64,000 nt of DNA from an uncultured Siphonobacter sp. (lineage in GTDB: Bacteria; Bacteroidota; Bacteroidia; Cytophagales; Spirosomataceae): contig CAJYIW010000026.1 in assembly GCA_913775095.1 (NCBI GenBank), positions 1-64,000 of the forward strand. The letters run 5' to 3'. The position numbers were made by a program, and so were the translations under genes. This document shows positions 8,997 to 16,823 of this stretch, one piece after another. Every line of letters starts with the position of its first letter. Position 1 is the stretch's first letter. The notes under the pieces were generated by a model, which searched no databases, was not told the DNA's origin, and saw only the letters and a list, made by a program, of their open reading frames with translations.

Positions 8997-9035
8997 GCCC
9001 CTCCCCAAGGCACTCCCGCCTTCAGGGGATGGGGT
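8997..9035 (-). terminator. Hairpin after the MauE-like gene
   Basis: AAGGC/GCCTT (around ACTCCC) is extended by C-rich and G-rich flanks (CCCC-T-CCCC versus GGGG-A-TGGGG), giving a long GC-rich stem directly after the minus-strand stop at 9037. It probably ends the mauE transcript or reduces read-through into the DUF6520 gene. Confidence 0.55.
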
Positions 9036-9036
9036 C

Positions 9037-9447
9037 TTAAGAAGTTATCTTTTGCCAGGCCAATGCGTGTTTGCATTCCCACAGGCTCAGCAGCAGAAAA
9101 AAGGCATTAAAAAGCAAATGCGCCGGCCAGTCCAGCCGGCTGAGCACCCCACCGCAGCTGCAGGGAATGCGCTCAAAAACGCCTAGAAGAATCAGGGCAA
9201 TGTAGACCGTGAACAGACTCATGAGCCCTGCGTAGGCCCAGAGCCCATAGAGTCTCAGGCCTGGAATCAGTAGGCTCAACGCGATTACGAGCTCAAGCAG
9301 GGGCAGACCATAGGTCAGATAGGGGACCCAGCCTTCGGGCAGGGGTTGCAAGTAGAGTTGCCGGGAGAATTCCCGGGCATCTGCTAGCTTACTGCCCCCA
9401 GCGTAGGCAAAAAGAATGACGAGTAATACCGTGCGTAGCTGACTCAT
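9037..9447 (-). CDS. MauE/DoxX-like redox-associated membrane protein
   Basis: 136 residues from ATG 9445-9447 (a TTG four codons earlier is possible). Four hydrophobic helices are visible: about 5-20, 44-63, 68-91 and 108-125. The pattern FAYAGGSKL at the first helix and the GLPLLELVIALSLL second helix match the MauE/DoxX_7 family. A CSCGG motif (Cys 96 and 98) lies in the loop before the last helix, a likely redox-active thiol pair. MauE in methylamine utilisation helps supply disulfides to exported proteins; here the neighbours are a two-cysteine exported peptide and, across the convergent point, a TlpA-like protein. Role in this locus is inferred. Confidence 0.83.
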   Translation of the reverse strand: MSQLRTVLLVILFAYAGGSKLADAREFSRQLYLQPLPEGWVPYLTYGLPLLELVIALSLLIPGLRLYGLWAYAGLMSLFTVYIALILLGVFERIPCSCGGVLSRLDWPAHLLFNAFFLLLSLWECKHALAWQKITS

Positions 9448-9512
9448 AGATTTGACCAACCAAAATAGGAAAACAGGCCACTGATGACGCCAGTAAAGCT
9501 AGAGCGCTGGTT

Positions 9513-9571
9513 GGGTTTCATTTCTGCCCCGGGGCAGAAAGCGGCCTGTCTTGGGGCAGGAAATGAAACCC
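9513..9571 (-). promoter_or_regulatory. Mutually exclusive hairpins between Crp gene and mauE
   Basis: On the plus strand, TTTCTGCCCCGGGGCAGAAA (9521-9540) is a perfect 20-base palindrome. The 18-base stretch 9513-9530 also pairs with 9553-9571 (same sequence inverted, with one extra G). Both pairings use the same bases, so only one can form. In the minus-strand transcript this lies just after the Crp-family stop codon and 66 bases before the mauE ATG, the place where an attenuator would act. Confidence 0.6.
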
Positions 9572-9572
9572 A

Positions 9573-10130
9573 CTAGAGCCGGCGGCGCAGCCGGCTGATG
9601 GAAGTAGGGTACGCATAGAGATAGGAAGCGATATCCTGGACGGCCAGCTGATGGCAGGGAAAACGCTGGCAGAAATAGCGGTAGCGCTCGGGCAGAGGTA
9701 AGCCCGAAAGAAAGCTACGAAGATCTCGTTGTTGCATGCAATCCGCCAGAACGAGGCGGGCAATCCTTAGGGCCTGGCTGGATTGCTGCAGCAACGTCTG
9801 TAATTCACCAAACGAAAGGCTGGAGAGCTGACTAGTCGTGATGATTTGAAGGGAAAGCTGGCTGGGTTTACGGGAAAGAAAAGCCTGGGCATCCCAAACC
9901 AGGCAGGGCGATTTGAAAAACTGCCGTACTTCGATGCGTCCATCGGCGTGGGCGTAGAAGGCTTTGGCTAAACCCTGTTCGAGAAAATAAATCCGGGAGG
10001 GAATTTTTCCGGGTCTGAGCAAGTAATCACCTGCAAGAAAGCCTTCCCGCCGAATGATTAACTCTAACTTGCCAATAAGGAGCTGATCCACCTCCGAAAG
10101 GGAGTGCAGGTAGTCAATGAAAGCATTCAT
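9573..10130 (-). CDS. Crp/Fnr-family regulator in the LanB operon
   Basis: 185 residues. The N-terminal two thirds is a cyclic-nucleotide-binding-like beta-roll (IIRREGFLAGDYLLRPGKIPSRIYFLEQGLAKAFY) followed by the dimer helix and a short C-terminal HTH (VQDIASYLYAYPTSISRLRRRL). Bacteroidota have many such divergent Crp paralogues; the cAMP-contacting residues are not evident, so the effector is unknown. It begins 10 bases after the LanB stop and is in the same minus-strand operon, so it may feed back on the locus. The last helix of the HTH runs to the C-terminus, which is compact but normal for this subgroup. Confidence 0.85.
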   Translation of the reverse strand: MNAFIDYLHSLSEVDQLLIGKLELIIRREGFLAGDYLLRPGKIPSRIYFLEQGLAKAFYAHADGRIEVRQFFKSPCLVWDAQAFLSRKPSQLSLQIITTSQLSSLSFGELQTLLQQSSQALRIARLVLADCMQQRDLRSFLSGLPLPERYRYFCQRFPCHQLAVQDIASYLYAYPTSISRLRRRL

Positions 10131-10140
10131 AAGTCGTGGG

Positions 10141-12990
10141 CTAGTAGGTGGAAGAGCGGGCCAGACGAGAGGCGTAATGCCGGCTTAAAAAGCAGTACAC
10201 CAGCAGCTCATGCTGGCGGGGATGATGGATAAATAAGCGGTTGATGCTCATGTGCAAGTAATGCGGCAGTAGCGAAAGAGGATCCCCCTTTTCTTTGATC
10301 TGCCTTAAGCTACAAGCTGCTCTTTGTTGCCAGGATTCTTTCCAGACCGGTGGGCGGGAAAGGCTTTCTTCAAGCGTGGGTCGGTAGAGCCGGTAGCGCT
10401 TTTGAAGCCGGCGCCGCAGGGAAATAGGTTCTGCGTGTTCCCTAAAAAAGCGCTGCTCTAGATTCTCTAAAAGCGAAAGCCGGGTAGGAAGATCTAGCTC
10501 AAAGGCCGTAAGATAGGTATCCATCATTTGAAAAGCCATGGACAGGCGATCCCCGGCCGAGGGTTTGCTTTGAAAGAAGGTAAGCATCCACTCACTTTCT
10601 AAGCAAAACCAGTCTTCGCTAACTCGCATGAGAGCAGGACCCCCGTAGCGCTGGGTTTCTGGTTCATAGGTATCGACTTGCAGCGTTAATAATCCACTCG
10701 AAAGCTGGGAAGCTAAGTGCTTTTGGAGTTGCACCAGGGCCCTTGCTGCCCGCCCAGCGCTGGTAAAGTGAAACCTCAGCCGAAGGTGCGGCTCGGGATC
10801 CGAGTAGCGAATAAAAAACCAGCGCTTACGTAGAAGCGTTGCTAAAAAGCTTGGTAGCTGCTCACTGAGCCACTCCTCGAGCAGTTCCCAGCCCCCGTAA
10901 AGCTTTACATACAGGTAAGAAGAGCCCGGGCTGTAGCGATTCTGGGCTCGTGAAAGGACGGGAAAGCTAGCTGCCGGGGAAATAGAATTCGCCTGGTAGA
11001 GCAGCACTACCTCGCTGGTAAAGTGCTCCCGGCGCTGGTTTTGAATCCAGCAATTTTCCGGGGGTTGCAACCACTCGTAGACAAAGACCGATCCTTTTTT
11101 TTCAAGGGTGGCCTCTAGCAGTTGCCGGCAAAGCTTTTGGTGAAGATCCAGCACGAGTTCCTGATCGCCTTCTGCTAGGCACACCCAGCGCGGCAGCGAG
11201 TGGGGCCAGATTTGAGCGGGTTCCAACTGCCAGCGGGCCCGGTAGAGAATTAAAGGGCCTAGCATCAGGCGGGGAAGAAAGGCGTGGGGTAGGCTTAGGG
11301 GCCAGTCACCAGTAAAGTGCAGGGCGTCCTGCTGAAATTGCAACGCACTTAAAAAGGCGTAAATGCCTAGGCCGTTTTTGAAATTATGAGCCGAAGAAAG
11401 CCGGGGAATGATTTGTCTTTTGAGCCGCTTGGAGTGCAGCACGATGCGGCCGTCGGCATTTACGCTTACCAAAAGATCTGATAAAGGAATTTGTCTGGAT
11501 TTGGGAACGCCGGGCTGGCCTAAACAGGCAATCTCATAATCACTTAAAATGGGCCGGGCGATGACGTTGCCCGCCCGCCCCGGGGGCAAGTGAATGATTT
11601 CGGCCGTTAGGGCTTCTGAGGCGGTGTAAAGGGCCTTTTTTAACTGCTTGGCTAGTTGTTTATCATGGCAAGCAAAGCGGCCCAAGAGTCTGGAAAAGCC
11701 TGGACCCTGTAGAATGCGGACGTGAAAGCTAAAATGCCCGTTGTCTAGGGCCTGAGCATGGGATGATAGAAAGCTTCCCAGCACAAAAAAAGAAGGCGGG
11801 CTGCTGGGCTGAGGTAGGTCTTCTGGTTGGAGTGTAATTGTAGGCATGTTCACTTCCATAACACTTAGGCGGGAAAGAGCCAGTTTGGTAAGTCTGTCTA
11901 GAGAATCCGTAGCCTGGGTCACCGGAGTTAGAGCGAAGTCTTCTAAGTAAGAAGGCCACAGGGGTTGCTCATCGCCTACGCCCCAGTCATGGTCAAGCGC
12001 TTCCAGTAAGGGCACAGCTTGAGAGCCATAGCGGGCTGTAAAGCGCTCGGCAAAGGCTTTAAGCTCATCGGTTTGGGAAACAAATACGCATCCAGCCAGC
12101 GCCTTAACATACGGCTCAAGGCGGGATGCGGCCGTGTGGCTCAACTCACAGTCCTGCATGCGAAAAAAAAGATCGCTTTGGTACTCGGGCTTGATTCTTG
12201 CCAGGGGGCTATAAAAGGTTTCAAGACTTAGTTTTTTGGAAAAAGGACCCGCTTTTTTAAGGAATTGTAAAAAGCGCAGGTGCTCGGCAGTTCCCTGCTT
12301 TTTTTTGAGGATGCCGAGCAGCTGATCAAGGGCGGGTTTTCCCGTAGGCCTCAGGCGCAGCTCGCTAAAAAGCAACTGCTCTTGGATGAGCTCTTCAAGT
12401 AAATCACGCGCACGACTGGTCGGAAGGCCCTGACTTTCGATTCTTTTTAAAAGGCAATCGTAGGAGAGTCCTACTTGAGCCTGCTTGAGGAGCTGTAACA
12501 AAGAAGCCGGAACTTTGGAGAGTTCGCTGAGCACAAACTTCTCCTGGATTCGTTGCAAATACCGCAGCCGGTCGGCTTTTGAGTAGAGGGATTCATTGCT
12601 AAAGTAGCGAAGCTGGCAGCGAAGCGGCGGCTCGGATTCTAAGGTTTCAATCAGGCGCTGGGCGTAGGCACTGTCCAGCCGGTGGTGCAAGCGGTAGCCC
12701 TGCCGCGTGATTTTGGTTTGAGCGGCAAGCGCTCCGCTACTCACGCCGGCAAAGCAGCCAAAGGGCGTCGGGCGGGAACTCATGCGAATAAAGTACTTCA
12801 AAAGACTTTCATAGGCCGCTTGGGGTAAGGGATGGGTCTTGTCAAGCTGCCCGGAAAACTCTCTAGAGGCCAGGGACAGGGCCCGGCGGAACAGGGGTTT
12901 TTTAGTGAGTATCGAAGCGGAGGGTAAGGGCAAAAGGCTTTCCAGCGGATACGCCGGCATCCGCAAAAGAAAAAAAGGAAGAAAAGACAT
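10141..12990 (-). CDS. Full-length LanB lanthipeptide dehydratase
   Basis: 949 residues. The N-terminal part holds the glutamylation-domain signature SSRPTPFGCFAGV (residues 71-83), equivalent to the RxTPFG block of NisB-type enzymes. The C-terminal elimination (SpaB_C, thiopeptide-type) domain begins near 723 with RWFFIRYSDPEPHLRLRF, then YEPETQRYGG (about 774-783) and HMSINRL (about 913), the conserved His block. Family members use glutamyl-tRNA to dehydrate Ser/Thr of a precursor peptide in the cytoplasm. Both domains are in one chain, as in class I lanthipeptide enzymes, unlike the split pairs of thiopeptides. A 46-residue precursor candidate lies 90 bases upstream on the same strand. No LanC cyclase, peptidase or intact exporter is seen in the window. 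Confidence 0.92.
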   Translation of the reverse strand: MSFLPFFLLRMPAYPLESLLPLPSASILTKKPLFRRALSLASREFSGQLDKTHPLPQAAYESLLKYFIRMSSRPTPFGCFAGVSSGALAAQTKITRQGYRLHHRLDSAYAQRLIETLESEPPLRCQLRYFSNESLYSKADRLRYLQRIQEKFVLSELSKVPASLLQLLKQAQVGLSYDCLLKRIESQGLPTSRARDLLEELIQEQLLFSELRLRPTGKPALDQLLGILKKKQGTAEHLRFLQFLKKAGPFSKKLSLETFYSPLARIKPEYQSDLFFRMQDCELSHTAASRLEPYVKALAGCVFVSQTDELKAFAERFTARYGSQAVPLLEALDHDWGVGDEQPLWPSYLEDFALTPVTQATDSLDRLTKLALSRLSVMEVNMPTITLQPEDLPQPSSPPSFFVLGSFLSSHAQALDNGHFSFHVRILQGPGFSRLLGRFACHDKQLAKQLKKALYTASEALTAEIIHLPPGRAGNVIARPILSDYEIACLGQPGVPKSRQIPLSDLLVSVNADGRIVLHSKRLKRQIIPRLSSAHNFKNGLGIYAFLSALQFQQDALHFTGDWPLSLPHAFLPRLMLGPLILYRARWQLEPAQIWPHSLPRWVCLAEGDQELVLDLHQKLCRQLLEATLEKKGSVFVYEWLQPPENCWIQNQRREHFTSEVVLLYQANSISPAASFPVLSRAQNRYSPGSSYLYVKLYGGWELLEEWLSEQLPSFLATLLRKRWFFIRYSDPEPHLRLRFHFTSAGRAARALVQLQKHLASQLSSGLLTLQVDTYEPETQRYGGPALMRVSEDWFCLESEWMLTFFQSKPSAGDRLSMAFQMMDTYLTAFELDLPTRLSLLENLEQRFFREHAEPISLRRRLQKRYRLYRPTLEESLSRPPVWKESWQQRAACSLRQIKEKGDPLSLLPHYLHMSINRLFIHHPRQHELLVYCFLSRHYASRLARSSTY

Positions 12991-13027
12991 AGAATGAAAA
13001 AATAGCGTTCGGAGATGAAAAGAAATG

Positions 13028-13054
13028 AGGCCCCCTTGGATCGAAAAGGGGCCT
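13028..13054 (-). terminator. Hairpin between precursor gene and lanB
   Basis: AGGCCCC and GGGGCCT are inverted copies separated by 13 bases, in the 90-base gap between the precursor stop and the LanB start. No strong T-run follows in the direction of transcription. Such a hairpin in RiPP operons often stabilises the precursor RNA or lets only part of transcription continue to the enzyme gene. Confidence 0.55.
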
Positions 13055-13080
13055 ATATTTACGAGTTACCAGCCCTTAAA

Positions 13081-13221
13081 TCATCCGGTTGTAGCAAGCG
13101 TGCAGGGAATGGTGGATAGCTGAGTTGGCAGAGCCTTGGGGTCCGGCCGGGCATCGGCACTCGCAATGATTTTTTTAGTAAGGCTGGAGAATCCAGCCAG
13201 GGAGAGACGGGCATTTTTCAT
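13081..13221 (-). CDS. Lanthipeptide-like precursor peptide (46 aa)
   Basis: A short frame of 46 residues from ATG 13219-13221 to TGA 13081-13083, on the same strand as LanB and directly between the LytTR regulator and LanB. The leader part carries LSLAGFSSLTKKIIAS (residues 6-21), which resembles the LSL-K-xTI leader motif of Bacteroidota RiPP precursors. The C-terminal part is rich in dehydratable residues with a single cysteine: STIPCTLATTG (36-46), with Thr 33, 37, 41, 44, 45, Ser 36 and Cys 40. It has no signal peptide. One cysteine allows at most one lanthionine ring. The cleavage site is unknown; there is no GG motif. The coding call rests on position, length and composition. Confidence 0.72.
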   Translation of the reverse strand: MKNARLSLAGFSSLTKKIIASADARPDPKALPTQLSTIPCTLATTG

Positions 13222-13330
13222 AAGAAATCGGGTTTGTTTACCATCTCTAAGCTAAAAAAGCTCCGATGAGAGAATCAATTGCCAGCGTCAGTTATTTCGT
13301 GAACTCCCCACCTATCTTCCGCAAATCCCC

Positions 13331-14074
13331 CTATATATTCCGTGAATTAGTTAAAGAGAAGTCAGGGAAATAAAGCCCTAACCAGCTTTCAAACGCCTTT
13401 TGGTAACTTTCACCGATGGGAATGGAAGTTAATTGGCCTTGGGCGTCCTTGAGATAAATCTCTTTTTTATGGATCTTATCAATTGCTGATACATTGACTA
13501 TAAAGGAGCGATGCACGCGTAAAAAATGCGTGGGTGGAAACTGATCTTCAAACGATTTTAATGGCCGGTGAGCCATTAAAAAGGAACCCTGTTGAAGATG
13601 AATCTTCACGTACTTATCCAGGCTTTCAATGAAGAGAATTTTCTGAGGGATAACTTTTGTATAGGCATGGCCCTCCCTTGTTAAAACATCCCTGATCAAA
13701 AAAGGCTCGAGTTCAGTTTCAGCTGGGGGAATTTTCTGAACGGCTTTTAAAAATCGCTCGTAGGAAAAAGGCTTTTTTAAAAAATCAATGACTTCATAGG
13801 CAAAGACCTGCTGGGCTGAGGGCTCCTGAGCCGTTGTGAAAATGACTTTGGGCCTGAAAGCGGCCGGTAACTGATCTAATAGCTCAAATCCGGAGGAACC
13901 CGGAAGCGCTAGATCAAGAAACAAAAGCCGGGGCCGGCTCTCCAGAATGGCTGCTTGGGCTGAGAATGCATTTTCATACGAGCCGAGTAATCGCAGCCTG
14001 GGCGTTTGGCTGATGTAGCGCTCGAGTAAGCGCTGGGCGGGAAAGTCATCTTCAATAATTAGGCAAGTCGTCAT
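13331..14074 (-). CDS. LytTR-family response regulator
   Basis: 247 residues. The N-terminal receiver shows the acidic pair (IIEDD, residues 6-10), phospho-acceptor in LLFLDLALPGSSGFELL, the TTAQ switch and KKPF. The C-terminal LytTR DNA-binding domain includes ILFIESLDKYVKIHL and HFLRVHRSFIVNVSAIDKI. It starts 8 bases after the kinase stop on the same strand, so the two form a two-component pair. The precursor gene lies 109 bases downstream, so the pair probably controls peptide production, as LytTR systems do for many bacteriocins; that link is inferred from position. Its last codons overlap one copy of a TTCACGGAA-like motif repeated 44 bases away, upstream of the precursor. Confidence 0.93.
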   Translation of the reverse strand: MTTCLIIEDDFPAQRLLERYISQTPRLRLLGSYENAFSAQAAILESRPRLLFLDLALPGSSGFELLDQLPAAFRPKVIFTTAQEPSAQQVFAYEVIDFLKKPFSYERFLKAVQKIPPAETELEPFLIRDVLTREGHAYTKVIPQKILFIESLDKYVKIHLQQGSFLMAHRPLKSFEDQFPPTHFLRVHRSFIVNVSAIDKIHKKEIYLKDAQGQLTSIPIGESYQKAFESWLGLYFPDFSLTNSRNI

Positions 14075-14082
14075 GGCAAAAG

Positions 14083-15174
14083 TTAGCGAAGCAAAAGCGT
14101 GAGCTGGGTTGTGAACACGGATCCGTTTTGTTGATAGCTTAAATGGTGGCGCTGGGGATAAAGTAGATGGAGCCGCTGCTGGGTAAGAGCCAGGCCCCGA
14201 CCGGGAGGGTGAGCGGGTGTAAAAGCAGAGTTCTCAATGCGTAGTTTGAGCTCACCCGAAGCTTGAATAACCAAGTCAATGGTAATCCAGGAAGGTTCGC
14301 CCCTAGGAGAAATGCCGTGCTTAAAGGCATTTTCAATGCAGGTAATTAAAAGAAACGGATAAATTTCAAGCTCTTCTTGAATGGAAGTGACGTTAAAACG
14401 CAGGGGAAAATCCGGCTTGAAGCGCAGCCTTTGCAGGGCTACGTAGTGGCTGATGAAGGCAATTTCCCGTGATAAAGGCAGGGGCGTATCTCTGTCGGGT
14501 TGACTTTGGTAATCAATGAGCTGGGAGACGTTTAAAATTTGGGTGGCCAGGTCGTTATCCCGTTCTAAAGCCAGTGCGTAAAGGTTATGCAGGGTATTAA
14601 GAACAAAATGCGGCTGGATCTGCGCTTTTAGGGAACTGATTTCTAGCTCAGCCTTTTGTTGAAGCAAGCGCTGCTGCTCATAACGAAGGAGGTAGTGTAG
14701 TTTAAATCCTTTGGCAAGCAGGGGCAACAAAAGCGTAGAAAAACTAAACGACCAGTTAAAGATGAATACATATTTACTCTTGAGTGCATGAATAAACCCG
14801 CCTTTAGTATACATGTAATTTATTCGCTGGAAAGCCCAATATGGATATTTTAAGAAAGATAATCCATAGTAAAAAATGACTGTTGTAATGGTATAGGTCA
14901 GTATAAGAGTAAACACAGCTTTTAAGTAATTTTGCTCCTGAAGGGCACCTAAGGTTCCGATACTAAGAATGTAGTAAGACATTATAAGTGTGAGCAGAAT
15001 CAATGCCAGCAGACTAAGTAGCGATTCAGTCGGCACATTCTTTCCCGCACTCATTTGAAGCTGACTGAAGGTGAATGTAGCTACCAGCAACCAAAACGCA
15101 AGATGAAAGATCCAGCGGATGCGGGCATTGGGATAGGGGCGGTCTAAAAAAAGCCACGCAAATAGCATATTCAT
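14083..15174 (-). CDS. LytS-like sensor histidine kinase (His_kinase family)
   Basis: 363 residues. Four or more hydrophobic segments fill the first 160 residues (for example WIFHLAFWLLVATFTF and LLSLLALILLTLIMSYYIL), without a large extracellular sensor. A coiled linker precedes the His_kinase phospho-acceptor block QIQPHFVLNTLHNLYALAL, then the ATPase N-box CIENAFKHGI and a terminal G-box GRGLALTQQRLHLLY. This is the usual partner of LytTR regulators, and it is followed by one 8 bases downstream. The membrane-only sensor fits detection of a peptide or an envelope state. Start at 15174 is taken, with a second Met two codons later. Confidence 0.92.
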   Translation of the reverse strand: MNMLFAWLFLDRPYPNARIRWIFHLAFWLLVATFTFSQLQMSAGKNVPTESLLSLLALILLTLIMSYYILSIGTLGALQEQNYLKAVFTLILTYTITTVIFYYGLSFLKYPYWAFQRINYMYTKGGFIHALKSKYVFIFNWSFSFSTLLLPLLAKGFKLHYLLRYEQQRLLQQKAELEISSLKAQIQPHFVLNTLHNLYALALERDNDLATQILNVSQLIDYQSQPDRDTPLPLSREIAFISHYVALQRLRFKPDFPLRFNVTSIQEELEIYPFLLITCIENAFKHGISPRGEPSWITIDLVIQASGELKLRIENSAFTPAHPPGRGLALTQQRLHLLYPQRHHLSYQQNGSVFTTQLTLLLR

Positions 15175-15864
15175 GGCCAGTTCAAATTACAAAGGGAAGA
15201 CGGAAGGCTGGAAAAGGGCAACAGTCATGGAATCAACTGCTAGAATAAAGCTAAACCCTTTTCCAATAGTTAATATTACAAAATAATCGCTGGATTTTAA
15301 AGGAAAGTGGATCGATTTAGGCGGGCTAAAGGCAAAAACGCTGTTTCAAAAACGCTTTTCATCGGTCTTTTTCTTAAAAAAGTTCATGGGGTCATTTGCT
15401 TCTTTTTTAACGTACCAGTAACTGATTTTGCAAGGCAGATCGCCCTTTATTCATCTAGGATCTAATGGATCAATGTACTTTTATAAGCCCTTTATGAAAC
15501 GTTTTTTTGCCTTAGGGTCGCTGCTTTTTTACTGGGTTCTGGCTCTTTTACCAAGCATTGGCACGGCAGTGCTACCGAGCAGTTAAAGAATTGCAGGGAA
15601 AGCAAACGTTTTACTAAGGGTTCCTAGCAACGACACCTACCTGCAGGTATAAATTAAGAAGGGATGAAAGGGATCTCAAGGCTATTCTTAAGTCCGATTC
15701 TAAATCAATCTTTGTCCAAAACATGCTCTTTCGGCAAGCTAATACGCTGCATTTAGTGAATCAAAAAGGAAAAGAATCTATTCTAACGCTTCAAGATAAA
15801 CGTGCAGCGGGCTTCAGCGCCTTAGCAGCTAAGGCAGCACCTTCACTCAGGAAAAGAATTATGA
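15175..15864. other. Gap with broken coding remnants
   Basis: About 690 bases upstream of the kinase. A short frame from 15494 (MKRFFALGSLLFYWVLALL, 30 residues) reads like a signal peptide but stops at once. Interrupted frames continue up to the HlyD-like remnant that is intact from 15865. I interpret the stretch as decayed coding DNA, but the parts before 15865 have no recognisable family. Confidence 0.45.
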
Positions 15865-16200
15865 TCAGTAGCGCCAACGGCTCAAAGTTTTCGAGGGTAC
15901 ATTTCTCTCGCTCAGGGAAAGCTCGGGAAAGTAGTGGAGGGCCAGAGAGTAATCATCAAGTTTGAGGGCTATCCATACCGAGAATATGGAGTAGTAGAGG
16001 GTATCATATCCAAATTATCAATCACTCCAGGGGCTGATAGTACCTTTTGGAGCCATATCGATCTGCCCAATCAATTAACAACTCGGCAGGGCAATACGCT
16101 TCTGTATAAAAATGGACTGAAGGGGACAGCAGAAATGATTACAGCTGATCGAAGACTGATTCAACGATTTTTGTCAGCAATAAGTCGCGCAGGACAATAA
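15865..16200 (+). pseudogene. C-terminal remnant of an HlyD-family secretion adaptor
   Basis: About 111 codons are open in one frame after a stop at 15862, ending at the stop 16198-16200. The translation contains GQRVIIKFEGYPYREYGVVEG and LPNQLTTRQGNTLLYKNGLK, then GTAEMITADRRLIQRFL, the standard C-terminal beta-barrel and end of HlyD-like membrane fusion proteins that work with peptidase-containing ABC transporters. The N-terminal anchor and coiled-coil are missing and no ABC transporter is nearby, so this is a broken gene. Such adaptors export RiPPs, so it may be the lost exporter of the adjacent lanthipeptide-like locus. Confidence 0.8.
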
Positions 16201-16823
16201 CCATCTAATTATGATCCCATTCCAGCAGCATAGAAAGTTACTGTTCAACAAGATAAGGCTATGAAAGGCAAAGAAATGGGGTTTAGCTTATATCGCTGTA
16301 AATAATGCGAAAAAAGTCTTACCCTTGCTTCATGAAATCATTAAGAATCAAAGTTCCTTCACCGGCAGGCTAGTTGCTGACTAGAAAAGTTGAGAGAAAC
16401 GAATCAATTGAAGTCCCTTACATTCCAGGTGATAAAAAGGCTACTAGTCCATTAGCCTACTAAAGGCTTGAACTTATAAACCTTACTTAGGTTAGGCGTC
16501 GCCTAAAATCAGACTCCAGCCCCATGGGCTAAAGAAACCTGTCTGGTTCTCTATTAGAGATGGCATCGCGGTTTATTTTAGTCAGTTGTCAGCGTAAATG
16601 TGAAGCAGGTTAGGCCATTAAATTAAAAATTCAATAAAATCTTGACACTTTTGAGTTTATGGCCTTTTTTAGCCTGTTCAGAGGCCTATTTTTACGGCCT
16701 ACCTCCCTTAACTCAATGGTTAGGGCCTTGCATCCTAGCATAAACCCGCACCGATTGCAAATGCTAATTTTTAAGACTGATAATTCAGATTGTAAAGAGT
16801 TTGATTAATCACCTTGAAAACGT
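16201..16823. other. Intergenic stretch with a 15-base palindrome
   Basis: A frame of about 35 codons without an obvious start (WGLAYIAVNNAKKVLPLLHE, about 16278-16384) may be another gene fragment; I cannot assign it. TTAGGCGTCGCCTAA (16492-16506) is a perfect 7-bp inverted repeat with a one-base centre, a shape usual for dimeric regulator sites. The segment 16630-16800 is AT-richer and is the likely promoter area for the gene at 16824. Confidence 0.4.

Noticed and set aside
15494-15586. 30-residue signal-like peptide as a second precursor
   Set aside because: It stops after 30 residues with no core rich in Cys/Ser/Thr and lies on the other strand from LanB.
16278-16384. Short frame WGLAYIAVNNAKKVLPLLHE as a gene
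   Set aside because: No start codon fits and length is only about 35 codons; kept as possible decayed remnant, not a gene.
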